A stretch of DNA of 64,000 nucleotides, from positions 1 through 64,000 of the forward strand of contig JABAYJ010000008.1 in NCBI GenBank assembly GCA_018609055.1, written 5' to 3'. The translations under genes and the position numbers were made by a program. Source of the stretch: Flavobacteriales bacterium. Its GTDB lineage: Bacteria > Bacteroidota > Bacteroidia > Flavobacteriales_D > CAJJDF01. Under the pieces are notes generated by a model. The model had not been told where the DNA came from. It made no database searches and worked only from the letters and a program-made list of their open reading frames with translations. Shown one piece after another: positions 15,877 to 24,787 of the stretch (its first letter is position 1; each line of letters starts with the position of its first letter).

Positions 15877-17865
15877 TTAATATAATTTTAATTCGACCAG
15901 TGTTCCTGTATCCGAACCTGAATTCAAATCTTTGATATCTATCACAAGTTCTTTTTTAAATACAGATTTAATAATGTCAAGACGATTCTCCACATTTTTA
16001 ATTCCAGTTGATTTCATTTTCTTCTGATTCACAGTTTTAGATTCCATTGAAAGCTTTCTCCCTATTCCATTATCAGAAATGGTGACTTTTAAATAATCAG
16101 TTTCTTGTGAAAATTTAATATCAAGATTTCCTTTCTCCTTTTTATATCTCAATCCATGCCAAATTGCATTCTCAACAAATGGCTGTAATAGCATTGGTGG
16201 AATTTGATAATTATCCAAAACTATATCTTCTCCAACATTAAAAGTATAGTCAAAATGACTGTTAAACCTAAAATGCTCCAGTTTTAAATACCGTTTTAAT
16301 AGTTCAATCTCCTTAGCCAAAGGAATAAAATCTACTTGTGATGTCTCCAGTACTTCTCGCATTAGCTTAGAAAATTCGGCCAAATATTTATTAGCTGATT
16401 TCTCATCTTTTTTAGCAATAAAACTATTAACCGAGTTAAGAGAATTAAAAATAAAGTGAGGATTCATTTGGGTTCTCAAGGATTTAAGAACTAGTAATTT
16501 ATTATTATTTCTTCTTTGTCTGTTATTCTTTAGTAATAATAATCCAAGGATAAATATTAGCGTTAACCCCACGATTAAAAGAGTGGTAATTGTTTGTTGT
16601 CTTTTTATAGTTTCATTCTGTATTACCTGATCTTTTTTGAGTAACTCAATTGTCTGTTCATTTAATTCTCTGTCTTTATCCAAGAGGAGCATTTTGTTCT
16701 CAACATTCAGTAAAAACTCATTTTTAGCTTGTTCAATTAGTTTTTTTTGTTGCTCATTATAATTAAAAGAGTCTACAAGGATTTCGTATTCATTTTTAGC
16801 TTGTGCTGCCTTTTGCTCTAAACCTTCAACCTCATAAACTTTGGATAATGTATTTGCAAACTCTCTTTCAATGAATGAGTTATCCTTAATCTTTAATAGG
16901 GGTTTAGTCTCATTAATGATTTCTATTGCTTCTTTGGTTCTCCCTTGTTTTAAGAAATTTTGAGAGATACTGTTGGAGTTGTTTAGTGCAGAATTCACAT
17001 TTCCTCTTGAGTTATTGTACGAATAAGCCTCTTGCTGAACAGCAATACTTTTGTTCAAATTTTGTTGTTTTTCATATAAAACAGCCAATAAATCATAAGC
17101 TTCATTAGCCAAATCATCTTGCTCTATTGATTCTGCCATCTGTTGAGCCGATTCAAAAAAGGATTGTGATTCGGTAAAATTTCCTTGAACCATTTCTACT
17201 TTACCCAAACCAATATTTGCATGTATTTGGTATTCTTTATTTCTTAAAAAAACAGCCTTTTTAAGAAGAATTTTATAACTGTTTTTTGATTCAATTAACT
17301 GATTACTATTTAATTGTAACAACCCTATTTTCCATTGACTAAAAAAGGAGATGTAACTATTATCAACCGTTTTAGAACTTCTGCTCTTTTTATTTATGGG
17401 AGCAGTGGATAATTCAACCACTTTTTTATGGAATGAAATTGCCTTCTCAGTTTGTGAATTTTTCTCGAAATTTAATGCTGCCTCTTGAAGAACCTCTAAA
17501 TACCAATTTTCATTATTTTGATTCTTAATAATATCTACTGCCTTTTGATAATTGGAAGATGCTACAGAATAATTGGAAAGAGAATTATTAAACCTCCCCA
17601 GTATCTGATAACCCAGAGCTTCTTGAGCTTCATATTTATATTCTACAGCCAATAATAAGTTAGTCTCAACCAATTTAACGGCCTTTGATATACTATCGTT
17701 AAAGATAATTTCAGCATACCTTAAATTTTGCTCTACGGAAGTTTTACTCACTTCTTTTTGCTCACTAAATGAGCTTAACTTCTTGAATTTAGATTTTTGT
17801 GAAACCCCAGTAGAAGACAACAAACTGAAGAATAGTAATATCGATATGTATTTATATAATGACAA
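15877..17865 (-). CDS. TPR-containing LytS-type sensor histidine kinase
   Basis: A 662-residue protein with an N-terminal signal/anchor (ISILLFFSLLSS). A long helical TPR array covers ~50-370 (e.g. ALGYQILGRFNNSLSNYSVA), then a coiled coil and a single membrane helix at ~428-448 (TITTLLIVGLTLIFILGLLL). The cytoplasmic His_kinase domain carries His470 in MNPHFIFNSLNSV, and an ATPase domain has N-box LQPFVENAIWHG and DNGIGRK. The TPR part is probably periplasmic and acts as the sensing or protein-binding region. It is paired with the LytTR regulator just downstream. Such pairs are common in Flavobacteriia; the signal is unknown. Confidence 0.95.
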   Translation of the reverse strand: MSLYKYISILLFFSLLSSTGVSQKSKFKKLSSFSEQKEVSKTSVEQNLRYAEIIFNDSISKAVKLVETNLLLAVEYKYEAQEALGYQILGRFNNSLSNYSVASSNYQKAVDIIKNQNNENWYLEVLQEAALNFEKNSQTEKAISFHKKVVELSTAPINKKSRSSKTVDNSYISFFSQWKIGLLQLNSNQLIESKNSYKILLKKAVFLRNKEYQIHANIGLGKVEMVQGNFTESQSFFESAQQMAESIEQDDLANEAYDLLAVLYEKQQNLNKSIAVQQEAYSYNNSRGNVNSALNNSNSISQNFLKQGRTKEAIEIINETKPLLKIKDNSFIEREFANTLSKVYEVEGLEQKAAQAKNEYEILVDSFNYNEQQKKLIEQAKNEFLLNVENKMLLLDKDRELNEQTIELLKKDQVIQNETIKRQQTITTLLIVGLTLIFILGLLLLKNNRQRRNNNKLLVLKSLRTQMNPHFIFNSLNSVNSFIAKKDEKSANKYLAEFSKLMREVLETSQVDFIPLAKEIELLKRYLKLEHFRFNSHFDYTFNVGEDIVLDNYQIPPMLLQPFVENAIWHGLRYKKEKGNLDIKFSQETDYLKVTISDNGIGRKLSMESKTVNQKKMKSTGIKNVENRLDIIKSVFKKELVIDIKDLNSGSDTGTLVELKLY

Positions 17866-18068
17866 ATGAGTGCTTATTGAGACTAAAAATAGTTCTTTTT
17901 TATTTATCCGATTTTAGAATGATGCTTGTATTAGAGTGAAAGTAGTGCTTAACTATAGTTTTGAACTATTACACTAATTGAAACGACCAGTTCACTCATT
18001 CTTGGTTTCTATCTAAATGATTATGCCTTTAATTTGTTTCAATAATTATCGAATAAAACAGAAAACCT

Positions 18069-18845
18069 ATGATTCAAATAAAAATAACTACTAAGTTTTT
18101 ACTATTAGTTTTTGGTATAATAATATTGGCGTTTACAGTATTCTCTTTCACAAACTACTCAACAGAAAATCCTAACAAAGGAAGGACTATTGAGGTAATT
18201 GGTAGTGCAGAAATGTCATTAAAGCCAGACAAAATAAAACTGCGTATTCAACTGACTTTCAATAATCAAAATAGAAAAGAAAAAGAAGAAAAACTATTTA
18301 AGATTCTAAAGAAGCATGGAATAGATGAGGACAAAGTAGAACTAACCAGTTATAATGGATATGGGGGAATCTACTATAATTGGTATAGATATTACTATGA
18401 ATTATGGTACTACAACAATAGTTACTATCACAATTATGATGTGCCAATTGATAACACTATAGATCCACAAAAATTAATGCATGATTTAAAAAAACCAGCT
18501 GTTCATGGTTTGTGGATAGAAAATGATGGATTTAAAGACATTACCGGACAAAGAAAAAAGGTAAAAATAGCAGCAATACAGGCTGCTAAAGAAAAAGCTA
18601 GCTACTTGCTTGAAGCTGTGGGCGAAAAATTGGGAACTGTAGTTTCTATCCAAGAAGTTAAAGCCCAAGGAAACACTAACCATTTCAATCCATATTGGGG
18701 ATATGGTTATAGAAATCAAAACTCTTTGTCGTCAAGCTCAAGTAACGTATCTGTGAGCTCTAATCAAAATAAAAACGAAACAGTAAAAGGAGCTGCTACT
18801 GATAAATTAAAATATGAAGTCAAAGTATTATTCACTATTCAATAA
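18069..18845 (+). CDS. SIMPL-domain (DUF541) envelope protein
   Basis: A 258-residue protein with an N-terminal membrane anchor or signal (FLLLVFGIIILAFTVFSF). A SIMPL/DUF541 domain follows: TIEVIGSAEMSLKPDKIKL opens the family pattern, and later AAKEKASYLLEAVGEKLGTV closes it. The core is interrupted at ~95-125 by an unusual Tyr-rich stretch (YYNWYRYYYELWYYNNSYYH), and near the end there is a Ser-rich segment (SLSSSSSNVSVSS). SIMPL proteins are periplasmic or outer-membrane proteins of poorly defined role, linked to stress tolerance. It lies 17 bases before the VWA-rhodanese gene, probably the same operon. Confidence 0.88.
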   Translation: MIQIKITTKFLLLVFGIIILAFTVFSFTNYSTENPNKGRTIEVIGSAEMSLKPDKIKLRIQLTFNNQNRKEKEEKLFKILKKHGIDEDKVELTSYNGYGGIYYNWYRYYYELWYYNNSYYHNYDVPIDNTIDPQKLMHDLKKPAVHGLWIENDGFKDITGQRKKVKIAAIQAAKEKASYLLEAVGEKLGTVVSIQEVKAQGNTNHFNPYWGYGYRNQNSLSSSSSNVSVSSNQNKNETVKGAATDKLKYEVKVLFTIQ

Positions 18846-18862
18846 CCTTAAAACCAATTACT

Positions 18863-20572
18863 ATGAAAACGATAAGAACCTATAAACAAACAATTTGCCT
18901 GCTATTTTTAAACTTGTTTTTATTCTCTTGTACATCTAATGGATATTCTTATCCTAACGTACCAATTCAATTTGAAGATGAACAACAATCTAATGAGATA
19001 AAAATTGCTCTGTTACTCGATACCAGTAGTAGTATGAGTGGTTTAATAGATCAAGCAAAATCACAATTATGGAAAATTGTAAACGCTTTATCAATGGCCA
19101 AAAAAGGCCAAGAAAATGCAAAACTTAAAATCGCATTGTACCAATACGGAAATGATTTATTAAATGGTAGTGAAGGATATATTGAGCAAATATTACCCTT
19201 AACCAATGATTTGGACGCAATCTCAGAAAAGCTATTCGAATTAACCACTAATGGTGGTGAGGAATATTGTGGAAGAGTAATTCAAACTGCTGCTAATCAG
19301 TTAAACTGGAATACTTTGAACGAAGGATTGAACTTAATATTTATAGCTGGAAACGAGCCTTTTAATCAAGGGAGTGTTGATTACAATACAGCTAGTATGC
19401 AAGCAAAGGAAAAAGCTATTACTGTGAACACAATTTTTTGTGGAGATCACTCAACAGGAATGAATAGTTTTTGGCAAGCTGGAGCAATTGCAACAGGAGG
19501 TAATTACATGAATATCGACATGAATAAAAAAACCATTTATGTTTCTACTCCTTATGATGAAAGAATATCTGAGCTTAATGATTTATTAAACACAACTTAC
19601 TTATCCTATGGTAAGCAAGGTAATAGAAGTAAAATAAATCAAACTACTCAAGATAATAACTCAAGTAGTTTTGGATTAGAAAATAAAGTATCGAGAGCAG
19701 TTAGCAAAAGTTCACATAATTATTCCAATGCCCATTGGGATTTAATAGATGCTTCAAAAGATGAAAGCTTTGAAATTGAAAAGGTTAAAACTTCCACTCT
19801 TCCAGAAGTAATGAAAACAATGACTAAAAGTGAAAAACTAGCTTACATCAAAAAAATGAGTGATGAGAGAACAAGAATAAACACTGAGATTAAGACTTTA
19901 AACGCAAAGAGAATTACATATATTAGCTCACATCAATCAGAAGGAAATAAATCTTCTTTAGATTTTGTGATGCTTAATGCCATAAAAGATCAAGCCATAG
20001 AAAAAGGATTTATATTTGATGATATGCCTAATACTGCACCAGTTGAAAAGGCCTATGTTGATTTTGATTATTTTGAGCAAGTAAGCACAGAAGCTAAGGC
20101 TCACAGAGCAACAAGGTTAATCAACTTCAATACTTTTACAAAATATGCTAAAGAACCAAAAACAATAATTCTTGATACTAGGTCTAAAAGAATGTACGAT
20201 AGGTTACACCTTAAAGGAGCTATTCACATTAACTTTTCTGATTTTACACAAGAGTATTTAGCTTCTATGATTCCAGATACTAATACAAGAATATTAATTT
20301 ATTGCAACAATAATTTTAAGCAAACAACCAGTGTTCAAAATCTGCAAGTCTTACAATCTTCTATTAGAAGAAACATGGCGTCAAAAGCTTATATTCCTAA
20401 TAAAAGGTTTTTTGTTAATCCTATAAAACCAATTAATACCATGGCACTGAACATACCAACCTACATTAATTTATATGGATATCATTACAGAAATGTATTT
20501 GAGTTAAGTGATTTAGTCTCAGTTGATAATCCATTATTAGAGTTTGAAGGAACTGAAGCTAATTTGAAATAA
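18863..20572 (+). CDS. VWA and rhodanese domain lipoprotein
   Basis: A 569-residue predicted lipoprotein (lipobox ending at Cys23, LFLFSC). A von Willebrand A domain spans ~47-250 with metal-binding DTSSS at 53-57. A charged helical middle follows (~300-400, LPEVMKTMTKSEKLAYIKKM). A rhodanese-like domain covers ~430-500 (IILDTRSKRMYDRLHLKGAI; candidate catalytic Cys481 in IYCNNNF). The residues after Cys481 lack the usual Arg of the rhodanese loop, so sulfurtransferase activity is doubtful. The fusion suggests a surface or periplasmic protein-interaction role. It is co-oriented with the SIMPL gene 17 bases upstream and followed by a terminator. Confidence 0.88.
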   Translation: MKTIRTYKQTICLLFLNLFLFSCTSNGYSYPNVPIQFEDEQQSNEIKIALLLDTSSSMSGLIDQAKSQLWKIVNALSMAKKGQENAKLKIALYQYGNDLLNGSEGYIEQILPLTNDLDAISEKLFELTTNGGEEYCGRVIQTAANQLNWNTLNEGLNLIFIAGNEPFNQGSVDYNTASMQAKEKAITVNTIFCGDHSTGMNSFWQAGAIATGGNYMNIDMNKKTIYVSTPYDERISELNDLLNTTYLSYGKQGNRSKINQTTQDNNSSSFGLENKVSRAVSKSSHNYSNAHWDLIDASKDESFEIEKVKTSTLPEVMKTMTKSEKLAYIKKMSDERTRINTEIKTLNAKRITYISSHQSEGNKSSLDFVMLNAIKDQAIEKGFIFDDMPNTAPVEKAYVDFDYFEQVSTEAKAHRATRLINFNTFTKYAKEPKTIILDTRSKRMYDRLHLKGAIHINFSDFTQEYLASMIPDTNTRILIYCNNNFKQTTSVQNLQVLQSSIRRNMASKAYIPNKRFFVNPIKPINTMALNIPTYINLYGYHYRNVFELSDLVSVDNPLLEFEGTEANLK

Positions 20573-20602
20573 AAGTTAAGATATTTTCTCAAAAGAATAT
20601 CG

Positions 20603-20638
20603 AATCCCTTTAATCATAAATTAAAGGGATTTCTTTTT
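20603..20638 (+). terminator. Rho-independent terminator after the VWA-rhodanese gene
   Basis: A 12-bp stem (AATCCCTTTAAT and complement, 20603-20614 and 20620-20631) with loop CATAA, followed by TTCTTTTTTC. It ends the SIMPL/VWA transcript. Confidence 0.85.
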
Positions 20639-20770
20639 TCTATTTATTTATCTTTATGTTCATTTTGACATGCATTATGCATATGTGTTATTGTACTGTT
20701 AACGAAAGCAACAAACTTTAAATACAACCGTACCAATAGTAACTTAGAAAAGATAAAAAAACAGATAATA

Positions 20771-22255
20771 ATGAAGAAATATATTCTATCCCTAATTGTA
20801 TTAGCTTATGGTTTAAACAGCATTGCACAAACATATACGATTGATGTAAAAATAAAAGGCATAACGGATTCATTAGCTTACTTAGCATCTTACACTGGAA
20901 AAGATTTACTACTTGTAGATACTGCTGTAGTAAGAAAAGATGGGAGTTTTACATTTACAAAAGATAACTTACCTCATGGTGTTTATTCAATTGTGGCGAG
21001 TATGAGTCCACCAAAATATTTTGATTTTTTATTAAATGAAACTAAAGTTTCTCTTGAAACATCTTTGGATAGATTAACTCAGGATATGGTTGTGAAAAAA
21101 TCAAAAGAAAATAAATTGTTCTTTGAGTACGTATCATTTTTATCAAAAAGCTCTGAGTTAAAACAACCTTTATTAAGCCAGAGAGAAGAATTTAGAAAAT
21201 TGAATAATACTGAGAAAATAAAAGAACTTGAAAAGAAAATTTACGAAATTGATAAAGGTGTAACTGAATACCAAAAGAATTTAGTGAAGTCAAACTCTGA
21301 TATGTTTATTGGTAAATTAATAACTATGTCTTTGGAAATTAAAATTCCAAGTCCTCCAACTGAGCTTAAGGATACAGCCTCATTTAATTATGAATATTAC
21401 AAAAACCACTTTTGGGATAATGTAGACTTATCGGATGATAGATTGGGTAAATCTGCTTTGTTTTTTAATCAAATGGAGAAATATTTCATGAATATTATTC
21501 CGCAAACACCTGATACGATCATTAAAAGGATTGATATCTTTTTAAATCAATTAAAGCCTAATGGTTCTATGATGAAATCGGCTATTGAATTTCTTGCCTA
21601 TGCTCACGTTAAAACAAAGCTAATGGGAATGGAATCTATTTATGTTCATGTTTGTGACAAGTACATCCTTAATGGAAAAAGTGCATGGATTCCTAAAGAT
21701 AAGATTGAAAAAATAAGACCTAAGGTTAATAAAATGAGGCCTGTTCTTATTGGTAAAGTAGCTCCAAACTTAATTCTTGCTGATACAACTGAGAAAAACT
21801 GGATAAATCTTCATAAAGACATGAAGGCTGAATATACATTATTAGTTTTTTGGTCAGATGAGTGTGGACATTGTAAAACTGAAATACCTAAGTACAAGAA
21901 GCTATACGATAGTATTAAAGCTAATACTGATATTGATTTTGATGTGTTTGCAGTAGGAACTATTATTGATAATGATGGATGGAGAAAGTTCATTAAAGAC
22001 AATTATTTAACCTGGACAAATGTATCTGACTTTAGAGCAATGAGAGATAGCCCTGACCAATATATCCTTTCAGGTCAAACTGACCTTAGGAGTATTAATT
22101 ACAGAAATTCATATGATATTTATGTAACTCCAATTGCTTTTTTATTAGATAAAGACAATAAAATTATTGCTAAACAATTTGAACCAAAACAACTTCAAAA
22201 GCTTTTGGAATTTGAAATAGCTAAAAAGAAAAGAGCCGAAGAAGAAAACAAGTAA
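20771..22255 (+). CDS. TlpA-like thioredoxin-family protein with DUF4369-like N-terminus
   Basis: A 494-residue exported protein (signal peptide YILSLIVLAYGLNSIAQ). Residues ~22-115 form a beta domain of the DUF4369 type (TIDVKIKGITDSLAYLAS, GVYSIVA). A helical middle resembles DUF5106 (~120-310). The C-terminal thioredoxin fold (~330-485) contains the redox motif CGHC (Cys365-Cys368) and the cis-Pro region YVTPIAFLLDKD. It probably acts as a periplasmic thiol-disulfide oxidoreductase anchored near the outer membrane, as typical of Bacteroidota. It stands alone between a terminator and hutU, on the same strand as both. Confidence 0.92.
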   Translation: MKKYILSLIVLAYGLNSIAQTYTIDVKIKGITDSLAYLASYTGKDLLLVDTAVVRKDGSFTFTKDNLPHGVYSIVASMSPPKYFDFLLNETKVSLETSLDRLTQDMVVKKSKENKLFFEYVSFLSKSSELKQPLLSQREEFRKLNNTEKIKELEKKIYEIDKGVTEYQKNLVKSNSDMFIGKLITMSLEIKIPSPPTELKDTASFNYEYYKNHFWDNVDLSDDRLGKSALFFNQMEKYFMNIIPQTPDTIIKRIDIFLNQLKPNGSMMKSAIEFLAYAHVKTKLMGMESIYVHVCDKYILNGKSAWIPKDKIEKIRPKVNKMRPVLIGKVAPNLILADTTEKNWINLHKDMKAEYTLLVFWSDECGHCKTEIPKYKKLYDSIKANTDIDFDVFAVGTIIDNDGWRKFIKDNYLTWTNVSDFRAMRDSPDQYILSGQTDLRSINYRNSYDIYVTPIAFLLDKDNKIIAKQFEPKQLQKLLEFEIAKKKRAEEENK

Positions 22256-22284
22256 TAATTTATACTATTGGATTCTCAATTTTT

Positions 22285-22292
22285 TATCTTTG
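22285..22292 (+). promoter_or_regulatory. -7 promoter box of hutU
   Basis: TATCTTTG matches the Bacteroidota -7 consensus TAnnTTTG and lies 26 bases before the hutU start codon. The -33 element is not clear. Confidence 0.45.
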
Positions 22293-22318
22293 GTGAAACA
22301 ACTAAAAGATAAAAAACC

Positions 22319-24298
22319 ATGCTGAACGAAATTAGAGTTGGAATCCCAAATGAATTACCTCCTAAAAAGGAATATGACACAACTATAAGTCATGCTCCAA
22401 AAAGGAAAGATATTCTTACAGATGACGAAAAAAAGCTTGCATTAAGAAATGCTCTTCGTTATTTCCCTAAGAACCTACACCTTACTCTAATTAAGGAATT
22501 TAAAGAAGAATTAAATACTTATGGACGTATTTACATGTATCGTTACCGTCCAGATTACAAAATGTATGCTCGACCAATTGAAGAGTATCCGACAAAATCT
22601 AAACATGCTGCAGCTATAATGCTAATGATCCAAAATAATTTGGATTACGCTATTGCTCAACACCCTCACGAATTAATTACTTACGGAGGAAATGGAGGAG
22701 TATTCTCAAATTGGGCACAGTATTTACTAACTATGCAATATTTGTCAGAAATGACAGATGAACAAACTCTAGCCATGTATTCTGGTCATCCTATGGGATT
22801 ATTTCCATCACATAAAGATGCGCCAAGAGTTGTTGTTACAAACGGAATGATGATACCTAACTACTCTAAACCAGATGATTGGGAGAAATTCAATGCTTTA
22901 GGAGTTACTCAGTATGGACAAATGACTGCTGGTTCTTATATGTATATTGGACCTCAAGGAATAGTTCATGGAACTACAATTACTGTATTAAATGCTGGAC
23001 GAAAAATATCTAAAAATGGAGAAGGATTAGCTGGAAAACTATTTATTACTTCTGGACTTGGAGGAATGAGTGGAGCTCAACCAAAAGCTGGAAATATAGC
23101 TGGTTGTATTACAGTTTGTGCCGAAGTAAATGATCATGCATCAGTAAAAAGACATGAACAAGGTTGGGTAGATGAATTGATTAGTAATATTGATGAATTA
23201 GTAACTCGAGTTAAAAAGGCTAAAGAGAATAAGGAAGTTGTATCCATTGCTTTTCAGGGAAATATAGTTGAAGTATGGGAAAAATTTGATAAAGAAAACA
23301 TTTATGTTGATTTAGGATCGGATCAAACTTCATTACACAACCCTTGGGCTGGAGGCTACTACCCTATTGGACTTTCTTACAAAGAGTCTAATGATATGAT
23401 GGCTAATAATCCTGATGAATTTAAAACTCACATTAAAAAATCATTAGTGAGGCAAACTAATGCTATTAATGCCCATGCTGCCAAAGGAACTTATTTCTTT
23501 GATTATGGAAATGCTTTCTTGTTAGAAGCATCAAGAGCTGACGCAAATATAATGGCTGATAACGGGATTGATTTTAAATACGCATCTTACGTTCAAGATA
23601 TAATGGGACCTATGTGTTTCGATTATGGTTTTGGGCCATTTAGATGGGTGTGTGCAAGCGGTAAAGATTCTGACTTAGAAAAGACAGACCAAATAGCTTG
23701 TGAAGTGCTTGAAGGGCTTGCAAAAGGTGCTCCAAATGAAATTAAGCAACAAATGCTCGATAATATCAAATGGATAAAAGGGGCTAAAGAAAATAAATTG
23801 GTTGTTGGTTCTAAAGCAAGAATCCTTTATGCCAATTCTGATGGAAGAATAAAAATTGCAGAAGCATTTAATAAGGCTATAAAAAATGGTGAAATAGGAG
23901 ATATAATTCTTGGAAGAGATCATCATGATGTTTCTGGTACAGATTCTCCTTATAGAGAAACTTCAAATATTTATGACGGGTCTAGTTTTACTGCTGATAT
24001 GGCAATACAAAATGTAATAGGAGATTCATTTAGAGGTGCAACTTGGGTATCAATTCACAATGGTGGTGGTGTTGGATGGGGAGAAGTTGTAAATGGAGGT
24101 TTTGGAATGCTACTTGATGGAAGTTCTGATAGTGACAGAAGACTAAAGTCAATGCTTTTTTGGGATGTAAACAATGGAATAGCAAGAAGAAGTTGGGCAA
24201 GAAATGAAGAAGCTATTTTTGCCATAAAACAAGCTATGAAGGATAATCCTGAATTGAAAGTAACTCTACCTAATTTTGTTGATGACGACTTGTTATAG
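22319..24298 (+). CDS. hutU: Urocanate hydratase
   Basis: A 659-residue enzyme converting urocanate to imidazolone propionate in histidine degradation. Recognised from HELITYGGNGGVFSNWAQYL, LAMYSGHPMGLFPSH, the NAD-binding ITSGLGGMSGAQPKAGN, and DLGSDQTSLHNPWAGGYYP; the C-terminal GRDHHDVSGTDSPYRET region is also typical. The length fits the long (~660-680) form found in Bacteroidota and animals rather than the ~555-residue proteobacterial form. No other hut gene is in the window, so the pathway is dispersed. It has its own promoter-like box upstream and a strong terminator downstream. Confidence 0.97.
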   Translation: MLNEIRVGIPNELPPKKEYDTTISHAPKRKDILTDDEKKLALRNALRYFPKNLHLTLIKEFKEELNTYGRIYMYRYRPDYKMYARPIEEYPTKSKHAAAIMLMIQNNLDYAIAQHPHELITYGGNGGVFSNWAQYLLTMQYLSEMTDEQTLAMYSGHPMGLFPSHKDAPRVVVTNGMMIPNYSKPDDWEKFNALGVTQYGQMTAGSYMYIGPQGIVHGTTITVLNAGRKISKNGEGLAGKLFITSGLGGMSGAQPKAGNIAGCITVCAEVNDHASVKRHEQGWVDELISNIDELVTRVKKAKENKEVVSIAFQGNIVEVWEKFDKENIYVDLGSDQTSLHNPWAGGYYPIGLSYKESNDMMANNPDEFKTHIKKSLVRQTNAINAHAAKGTYFFDYGNAFLLEASRADANIMADNGIDFKYASYVQDIMGPMCFDYGFGPFRWVCASGKDSDLEKTDQIACEVLEGLAKGAPNEIKQQMLDNIKWIKGAKENKLVVGSKARILYANSDGRIKIAEAFNKAIKNGEIGDIILGRDHHDVSGTDSPYRETSNIYDGSSFTADMAIQNVIGDSFRGATWVSIHNGGGVGWGEVVNGGFGMLLDGSSDSDRRLKSMLFWDVNNGIARRSWARNEEAIFAIKQAMKDNPELKVTLPNFVDDDLL

Positions 24299-24325
24299 AA
24301 CTTCTATTTAACTAAATAGAATATT

Positions 24326-24359
24326 AAAAAAGGCTTTGGTAATTACCAAAGCCTTTTTT
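24326..24359 (+). terminator. Terminator downstream of hutU
   Basis: AGGCTTTGGT / ACCAAAGCCT stem (24331-24340, 24345-24354) with loop AATT, preceded by A-run and followed by TTTTTT. It works for hutU and, being symmetric, could also stop minus-strand transcripts. Confidence 0.9.
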
Positions 24360-24365
24360 GATTAG

Positions 24366-24656
24366 GTTATTTAAGATATACTTTACTACTGTCAACTTCT
24401 TAGTTTTGACAAAGAATTATTAGAAACTGAAACAGTATATAGTCCGTTCAAGTCCGTCTAAATCAATCATAACAGTGTTGCTTTCTGCATTCACTTGTTT
24501 AGTAATAAACAATTTTTCCAATTGCATCAAACAATGTAATTGTTACTTCTTCGTTCATATTTTGAGTTAAGATATCTACTATTACAAAATCAGCTGCCGG
24601 GTTGGGTAAACTGAGATGTTATCAGCTGAAATTTCAAACTCTTGTAAATCAACATT
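24366..24656 (-). pseudogene. Decayed T9SS C-terminal sorting domain
   Basis: Read on the minus strand this stretch gives ADNISVYP, then a frame change to NPAADFVIVDILTQN, then EEVTITLFDAIGKIVYY, another frame change, TKQVNAESN and SVSNN: a Por-type sorting domain broken by at least three frameshifts. It closely parallels the intact sorting domain of the 1424-residue adhesin that begins 130 bases away. It is therefore the remnant of a second T9SS-exported protein or a duplicated tail. The following bases 24657-24730 hold no gene I recognise, only a 28-codon open stretch on the + strand. Confidence 0.85.
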
Positions 24657-24730
24657 TCTATATTTATTAAGAACTGGAGAGAATAATTGTTTAAAAGCTT
24701 TTGAAATTATTAATAAGCATGACGAATTCA

Positions 24731-24764
24731 AAAAAAAAGCCTCTTGATTAAACAAGAGGCTTTT
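24731..24764 (-). terminator. Terminator of the T9SS adhesin gene
   Basis: AAAAGCCTCTTG / CAAGAGGCTTTT stem (24735-24746, 24753-24764), loop ATTAAA. On the minus strand it is followed by a run of T, ending transcription from the 1424-residue gene just upstream. Confidence 0.88.
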
Positions 24765-24787
24765 GAAATTATATGTAGTCTAGAAAC

